A stretch of 10,760 nucleotides of DNA from the NCBI GenBank assembly GCA_964654535.1, contig CAZZIZ010000120.1, forward strand, positions 1 through 10,760. The letters are read 5' to 3'. Under the pieces are notes generated by a model, which worked only from the letters and a program-made list of their open reading frames with translations, did not search any database and was not told where the DNA came from. The DNA is from CAZZIZ01 sp964654535 (GTDB lineage: Bacteria; Bacteroidota; Bacteroidia; Chitinophagales; UBA2359). This document shows positions 6,551-10,760 of the stretch, in pieces; the first letter of the stretch is position 1, and each line of letters starts with the position of its first letter. A program made the position numbers and the translations under genes.

Positions 6551-7858
6551 ATGGGTTGTTCTTGTGGATCTGGTGGATGCGGATCAAAAGTATCTGGCTG
6601 TCAAAGTAATGGCGGATGCAGTAGTGGCGGTTGTAACCGACTGAATGTCTTTGATTGGTTATCTGATATATCTCATTCGGCCGAAAGAGATAGCTTCAAT
6701 ATAATAGAAGTAAGTTTTAAGAATGGAAGTCGGAAGGAGTTTTACCGAAATCCGTATAACATAAATTGTGTTATTGGCGATTTCGTTACGGTTGAAGCTC
6801 AAGGCGGTTTCGACGTCGGATCCGTCAGTCTCTGCGGAGAATTGGTGCGTTTACAAATGCGCAAGAAGAAAGTAAAAGAAGACTCCGAGCGTATCTTAAA
6901 AATTATGCGCCTCTCAACCGAAAGAGATTTGGAAAAACTCGAAGAGTCAAGAGCCAAGGAGAAAGAAGGAATGATTCGTGCGCGCGTTTTAGCACGCGAA
7001 CTTAAATTGAACATGAAAATTGGTGATGTTGAGTATCAAGCCAATGGACGAAAAGCTACTTTTTATTACACTGCTGACAATCGCGTAGACTTCCGAGAGC
7101 TGATTAAAATTTTCGCGGGAGAATTCCGTGTTAAGATTGAAATGAAGCAAATTGGTTCGCGTCAAGAAGCCGGAAAGATAGGCGGAATAGGCACTTGCGG
7201 AAGAGAACTCTGTTGTTCTAGCTGGTTAACCAACTTTAAATCGGTTAGTACCTCTGCAGCGAGGTATCAGCAATTAGCCATTAATCAGGCAAAACTATCT
7301 GGTCAATGTGGTCGACTAAAGTGTTGCCTAAATTTTGAATTGGACACCTACATAGACGCTCTAAGCGACTTTCCAAAAGGAGCCGATTACTTAAAAGGCG
7401 ATAGAGAAAAAGCACGTCTGGTTAAAAAAGATATTTTCAATCGCAAGATGACTTATATGCTGATGGACTCAAGACGCTACGTTGTTTTAGATGTAGATCG
7501 CGTAAAGGAAGTGCAATCGCTTAATGCAAAAGGCAAGTTTCCGGTTGAGTTCGGTGCGGGTTATATTCCAAAAGAACGTCAGAAATCCAGTCAAGAACCT
7601 GAGATTGAATACGTAGATACTGTCGGACAAACTTCTTTAAAGTCCCTTGAACGTACTAGTAAAAGGTCCAAGCAAAAGAAGCGCAGAAACCAAAAAGGTA
7701 AGAAGCCAAACAACAATCAGCCTAATGGCCAGGGACCTAAAAATCAAGGTAAAGGAAGTTCTGGAAACAAAAAAAGAAGAAGGCCAAATAAAAATAGAGG
7801 CAAAAAGAAAGGACCAAATACGGGACCGAAACCTTCCGGTGAAAAAGACAAAGCTTAG
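6551..7858 (+). CDS. ricT: RicT/YaaT-like PSP1 domain protein with Cys-rich N-terminus and basic tail
   Basis: This is a PSP1-domain protein of the RicT (YaaT) family. In Bacillus subtilis RicT joins RicA and RicF in an iron-sulfur complex affecting RNA processing and sporulation; its role in Bacteroidota is less defined. The conserved core spans about residues 50-330 and has paired cysteine motifs TCGRELCC (Cys216, 221, 222) and QCGRLKCC (Cys253, 258, 259). Two additions flank it. The first 30 residues are Gly/Ser/Cys-rich with six cysteines (3, 5, 10, 17, 23, 28). From about residue 365 there is a Lys/Arg/Asn/Gly/Pro-rich low-complexity tail ending at 435, suggestive of RNA binding. At 435 residues it is far longer than the B. 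subtilis protein (about 275). It lies just upstream of gldH with an 11-base gap. Confidence 0.92.
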   Translation: MGCSCGSGGCGSKVSGCQSNGGCSSGGCNRLNVFDWLSDISHSAERDSFNIIEVSFKNGSRKEFYRNPYNINCVIGDFVTVEAQGGFDVGSVSLCGELVRLQMRKKKVKEDSERILKIMRLSTERDLEKLEESRAKEKEGMIRARVLARELKLNMKIGDVEYQANGRKATFYYTADNRVDFRELIKIFAGEFRVKIEMKQIGSRQEAGKIGGIGTCGRELCCSSWLTNFKSVSTSAARYQQLAINQAKLSGQCGRLKCCLNFELDTYIDALSDFPKGADYLKGDREKARLVKKDIFNRKMTYMLMDSRRYVVLDVDRVKEVQSLNAKGKFPVEFGAGYIPKERQKSSQEPEIEYVDTVGQTSLKSLERTSKRSKQKKRRNQKGKKPNNNQPNGQGPKNQGKGSSGNKKRRRPNKNRGKKKGPNTGPKPSGEKDKA

Positions 7859-7869
7859 AATTGCTATTG

Positions 7870-8331
7870 ATGAAAAAAGCGCTGTTTCTTTTGTTTTTCA
7901 TTTTAGTTTCTGCCTGTACGAACAAAAACATAGTCTTCGAGCAAAACGCCGCAATTGAAGGCGCAGCCTGGCATTACGACGATCAAAAATCTTTTAAATT
8001 TGAAATAAATGAGCTCGAACAAAAGTATCGACTGCTCATTTATTTGAGACATACAAAAGATTACCCCAATGAAAACATATGGCTAAATAGCCTTACGACT
8101 TTCCCTTCTGGCGAATCAGTAGAAGACGAAATCGAACTCAGCTTAGCAGCTAAGGACGGCTCCTGGTTGGGCAATGGGTCCGGTAGAGTAATTACAAGAG
8201 AGCTGATTTTACGCAACACTTTTCGATTTACGGAAACCGGGCAATATGAAATTTCACTTGCTCAATTTATGCGTCGAAATCCGCTTGATCATGTTCTCGA
8301 TGTGGGATTACGGCTTGAAAAAATCAATTGA
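7870..8331 (+). CDS. gldH: Gliding motility lipoprotein GldH
   Basis: GldH is a lipoprotein needed for gliding in Flavobacterium johnsoniae and linked to type IX secretion. The 153-residue product from the ATG at 7870 begins MKKALFLLFFILVSAC, a lipoprotein signal with Cys16 at the cleavage site. An in-frame TTG nine bases earlier (7861) is possible but unnecessary. Family features are YPNENIWL (65-72), DGSWLGNGSG (96-105), the TGQYEISLAQFMRRNPL segment (123-139) and the closing DVGLRLEK (144-151). The usual length is about 155. The synteny with ricT just upstream matches what I know of flavobacterial genomes. It ends two bases before the next lipoprotein gene, so the two are probably co-transcribed. 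Confidence 0.9.
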   Translation: MKKALFLLFFILVSACTNKNIVFEQNAAIEGAAWHYDDQKSFKFEINELEQKYRLLIYLRHTKDYPNENIWLNSLTTFPSGESVEDEIELSLAAKDGSWLGNGSGRVITRELILRNTFRFTETGQYEISLAQFMRRNPLDHVLDVGLRLEKIN

Positions 8332-8333
8332 AT

Positions 8334-8954
8334 ATGCGCTGGTTTTTAATCACTTTAATTTGCACGATTCTTTTTGGGGCATGCAATGGTTCTAACCAAA
8401 AGCAAAGCAACCATCCAGAGTTAACTGAACGAAAAATTCCAGAAGGCTACAAACGTTTTGTTCCATTTAACAATGGATTCGAATTGTTCTTTCCAGAAGA
8501 TTGGAGGATGGTTGAAAAAGCTAAACACGAATATGTAAATTTTATTGGGCCGAAGTCCCAATCGAGTTTTGATGTAAAACCAACCATAAACGTAACTATG
8601 CGTCGAGGAACATCAAGGTATTCAAACGGCGAGACAAAATATATTCCATTCGAGTTTGAGAAATTCTGTAAGAACTATACTCAGGCACTTGAAGTAAAAC
8701 TGAATGGCTACGAGCTAATCCAACTAAGTCAGGACACCATAAATGGCAGTCCAATTCAGTCTGTACGCTTTAATCATAGCGACCGCAAAACCAATGCTCG
8801 CCTATATGAAGAGCTGGTCATGATAGGACTTCCCTATCGATTGTATAGTTTGCGAATGGCCTGTTTAGATGACGAACTCTTTCGAAACAAAGAACATTTC
8901 GAAGTGGTAAAGGCCAGCTTTCTTGGCAAAGCTAGAGAAGACACCACTTTTTAA
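8334..8954 (+). CDS. Uncharacterised lipoprotein, possibly PsbP/DcrB-like
   Basis: I do not recognise a specific family. The 206-residue product from the ATG at 8334 has a lipoprotein signal (MRWFLITLICTILFGAC, Cys17). An in-frame TTG at 8328 would overlap the gldH stop and is less likely. After a short polar linker, the GFELFFPEDW motif (48-57) and later alternating strand-like segments, ending in a hydrophobic-then-basic finish (ASFLGKAR, 194-201), recall the PsbP/DcrB-like fold (DUF1795 type). That resemblance is weak. It follows gldH by two bases, so it may share its transcript and envelope location. Its stop overlaps the convergent cdd stop at 8951-8954. In many flavobacteria I would expect a penicillin-binding protein gene here instead. 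Function is unknown. Confidence 0.8.
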   Translation: MRWFLITLICTILFGACNGSNQKQSNHPELTERKIPEGYKRFVPFNNGFELFFPEDWRMVEKAKHEYVNFIGPKSQSSFDVKPTINVTMRRGTSRYSNGETKYIPFEFEKFCKNYTQALEVKLNGYELIQLSQDTINGSPIQSVRFNHSDRKTNARLYEELVMIGLPYRLYSLRMACLDDELFRNKEHFEVVKASFLGKAREDTTF

Positions 8955-9442
8955 GGGTTTTGTAAAAAATCTCCTTTAAAACAAAACGGTAGGAGCTGTG
9001 CAATACTCTCTGAAACCAATACTTCCTTTTTTCGGCCAATTACGTAAAGCTTAATATTCTCTTTTTGCTTTAATTCGTATTCAAGCATGGATTGCCTACA
9101 GGAACCGCAAGGGAAGGCCATTTCTGTAAAATCGGTGCGATTGTAATCAATCGTTACCGCCACAGCGATTATTCGCTTTTTAGGATGTTTAGCCGATGCA
9201 TGAAAAATCGCCACTCTCTCTGCACACAAGCCGCTGGGGAATGCTCCGTTCTCTTGGTTGTTACCTTCGCAAAGCACTTCATTCTCGAGTAGCACACTTG
9301 ACCCAACTCCGAAGTCAGAATAGGGCGCATAGGCCTTTTTACTGGTCTCAATTGCTAGGTCCAAAAGGGATTTTGTTAGGACATCAAAACTTGAGCAATC
9401 CTTGTAAATCTTATACTTAGCCTCAAATTTTACTTCTTGCAC
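8951..9442 (-). CDS. cdd: Cytidine deaminase, GTG start
   Basis: Cytidine deaminase converts cytidine and deoxycytidine to the uridine forms in pyrimidine salvage. The 163-residue protein shows KKAYAPYSDFGVG (35-47), the nucleoside-binding NNQEN (61-65), zinc ligand Cys73 with catalytic Glu75 in CAER, and the second zinc pair Cys112/Cys115 in PCGSCRQ. The length and N-terminal extension fit Bacteroidota homologues. The start is GTG at 9442: the frame is closed by TAA three codons upstream, and the next in-frame Met is inside the catalytic domain. The start codon lies in a sequence resembling the ends of the 1-489 element. It is convergent with the lipoprotein gene, and their two stop codons share bases. 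Confidence 0.93.
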   Translation of the reverse strand: MQEVKFEAKYKIYKDCSSFDVLTKSLLDLAIETSKKAYAPYSDFGVGSSVLLENEVLCEGNNQENGAFPSGLCAERVAIFHASAKHPKKRIIAVAVTIDYNRTDFTEMAFPCGSCRQSMLEYELKQKENIKLYVIGRKKEVLVSESIAQLLPFCFKGDFLQNP

Positions 9443-9844
9443 ACGCCCAAGTTAGTACATATGACCATAACTATTTTTTAGTTTTTCCTTATTTGAATTT
9501 AAAGCCCGAATCGGCGCATTATTGGCTAAGCAAGAGTGCTCTATTAGCCTCAAAATCAAAAGAAAATTTGAATAAGCGCCCGAAGCTGAGTTATCCCTAT
9601 CAAGGTGTATAAAGAAGACGCACTAACACTGGTTTTTGGGCGTATTTTCGTCCTGATTTTTGGCTTTTTAGAGTTTTCAATTCTCAACTTTAAATTGCTC
9701 AAAATTTCAATTTGTAGAAATTTGTAATAGAGCATTTTACTGCAACAATTACGCAAATCAATTTCCCCAAAACTACGGACAAAAAGAGCCGTAATATTGG
9801 TAATTTTATACGTCACGAAGCATCAAATTTCAGAAATCACTTTT
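9443..9844. other. AT-rich divergent intergenic region with two-tier hairpin
   Basis: This gap holds the promoters of cdd and of the large secreted protein. A minus-strand frame at 9556-9816 exists, but it has no recognisable protein and I treat it as chance. The region contains a hairpin with GGCTAA (9524-9529) pairing TTAGCC (9544-9549) and an inner AGA/TCT, enclosed by GGCGC (9513-9517) pairing GCGCC (9576-9580). TTTTTGGGCGTAT (9633-9645) is the exact inverted copy of 480-492. TAATTTTA (9801-9808) is close to the -7 consensus for the plus-strand gene, without a clear -33 partner. Confidence 0.55.
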
Positions 9845-10760
9845 ATGAAAAGATTTTACTCAATTTTAGCTTGTCTTTTTCTGCTTTCGGCAGGGATTCA
9901 AGCGCAATGTACGCTTAGCCCTGGAACTCAGGCTACGTCTACAATCACTACTGTCACAACTGGATCAATGAATGCGCCTACGGGCCTTACTGGTCAATCA
10001 ACAGGTGTAGGTATCGTAACAGAATATATTCTGACGGATCCGCAAACTATTGTTCCGGATACTACGTTCGATCCAAACGATCCGAATGATGTGGATTTAA
10101 CCGGTCCTGCAATTATAGATGTTAGCACCAACAGCCAGTTTTCTCCAACGGGATTGTTCGTGGCAGGTCAAAACTATGAGGTAACAGCGTACACTTATGA
10201 GTTAGGTGCTGTACAAACTGCAATTGACAACATTACCGGTACTCAGCAATGTTGTACGGGTATTACCGTCTTAGTTGAACTTATTGCTGGTCCGCTACCC
10301 GACCTTGATATGGACGGAACAACAGAAGATATTTGCCAATTACTGTCGTTCGGGGGCATTAACTCAGGAGCTGACGTAACTGGTTTAGGTCAAGTTCTTG
10401 ACTTGGTTGCAGCTTTTGGAAACGTTAATACCATACCTGCCATTTCAAGCTTTTTAGCTACTGCGAGTAGCTTAAGTGGCTCGGACTGTGTAGGAGTCAC
10501 CGCTTGTGGCCTTCCTTCAAATACCTTGACTTTCTCAGTAGTAGAACCAGCTTGTACCGTAAGCGCGGCAACGATAGCAACTTCCGACAATACAACAATT
10601 TGTGTTGATGGTGTTCCTGATCCGATCAACATCACTACTAGTGATCCTGGTATGGGTGCTACGACGACTTATGTAATAACGGATGAGGTTGGAACAGTCC
10701 TAGGACTTCCACCAAGTGGTCCTTTCGATTTAGATGGTGCCGGAATTGGTGTTTGCCAAA
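9845..10760 (+). CDS. Large secreted surface protein, N-terminal part (runs off the window)
   Basis: The frame opens with ATG at 9845 and stays open for 305 codons to the window edge, so the gene is partial. MKRFYSILACLFLLSAGIQA is a signal peptide, probably cleaved before Gln21. The mature part is rich in Thr, Asp, Gly, Pro and Ser with scattered cysteines. It has repeat-like segments: TEYILTD (59-65) resembles TTYVITD (274-280), and DMDGTTEDICQ (155-165) resembles DLDGAGIGVCQ (295-305). Such repeats occur in giant Bacteroidota extracellular proteins that carry type IX secretion or gliding-associated C-terminal domains; that end is not visible here. After residue 3 no Lys, Arg or His occurs. 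It is probably an adhesin-like or matrix protein exported by the type IX system (inference). The signal peptide and secretion are well supported; the function is not. Confidence 0.82.
   Translation, partial: MKRFYSILACLFLLSAGIQAQCTLSPGTQATSTITTVTTGSMNAPTGLTGQSTGVGIVTEYILTDPQTIVPDTTFDPNDPNDVDLTGPAIIDVSTNSQFSPTGLFVAGQNYEVTAYTYELGAVQTAIDNITGTQQCCTGITVLVELIAGPLPDLDMDGTTEDICQLLSFGGINSGADVTGLGQVLDLVAAFGNVNTIPAISSFLATASSLSGSDCVGVTACGLPSNTLTFSVVEPACTVSAATIATSDNTTICVDGVPDPINITTSDPGMGATTTYVITDEVGTVLGLPPSGPFDLDGAGIGVCQ

Noticed and set aside
7647..7958. A 103-codon plus-strand frame spanning the end of ricT and the start of gldH
   Set aside because: Its lysine-rich sequence is a frame-shifted reading of the ricT tail, and it then runs through the gldH signal peptide out of frame.
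9705..9727. Tandem ATTTGTA copies, considered as a promoter or binding site
   Set aside because: There are only two short AT-rich copies, and no matching -7 element lies at the right distance.
9556..9816. An 86-codon minus-strand frame in the intergenic region
   Set aside because: It covers AT-rich DNA, resembles no known protein, and overlaps the likely promoter of the secreted-protein gene. It is best explained as chance.
10390..10635. An 81-codon minus-strand frame under the secreted-protein gene
   Set aside because: The plus-strand frame there is open across the whole region, follows a clear signal peptide and has repeat-like segments, so the antisense frame is a shadow.

Overview
The window looks like a chromosomal segment from a member of the Bacteroidota, most probably order Flavobacteriales. 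The evidence is a PorP/SprF-family protein, the gliding lipoprotein GldH, the neighbour order DNA polymerase III delta' / RicT (PSP1) / GldH, lipoprotein signal peptides, and a lack of strong Shine-Dalgarno sequences. No transposase, phage gene, CRISPR array, tRNA or rRNA is visible.

Layout. (a) 1-489 is non-coding and highly folded. It is an inverted-repeat element whose ends are 17-nt near-perfect inverted copies and which carries several hairpins. (b) 518-1480 (minus) is a PorP/SprF-like outer-membrane protein. (c) 1481-1811 is a divergent intergenic region. (d) 1812-4823 (plus) is a tight three-gene run: a UXS-like NAD-dependent sugar-nucleotide epimerase/dehydratase, galE, and a lipoprotein of the endonuclease/exonuclease/phosphatase family. 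(e) 4810-5229 (minus) is a PTPS-family enzyme whose stop region overlaps the previous gene. (f) 5259-8954 (plus) holds holB (delta'), then ricT, gldH and an unrecognised lipoprotein; the last three are nearly contiguous. (g) 8951-9442 (minus) is cytidine deaminase, overlapping the lipoprotein tail to tail. (h) 9443-9844 is an AT-rich intergenic stretch with a two-tier hairpin. (i) 9845 to the window end (plus) is the start of a large secreted protein that is open at the right edge.

How the genes work together. The sugar-nucleotide pair probably feeds surface polysaccharide synthesis. PorP/SprF, GldH and the secreted protein all belong to the cell-surface biology of type IX secretion and gliding, although they are not in one operon. 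holB, cdd, the PTPS enzyme and RicT are housekeeping genes.

Most worth a second look: the dimeric hairpin element at 1-489, echoes of its termini at the cdd start and at 9633-9645, and the secreted protein whose first 305 codons contain no Lys, Arg or His after residue 3.
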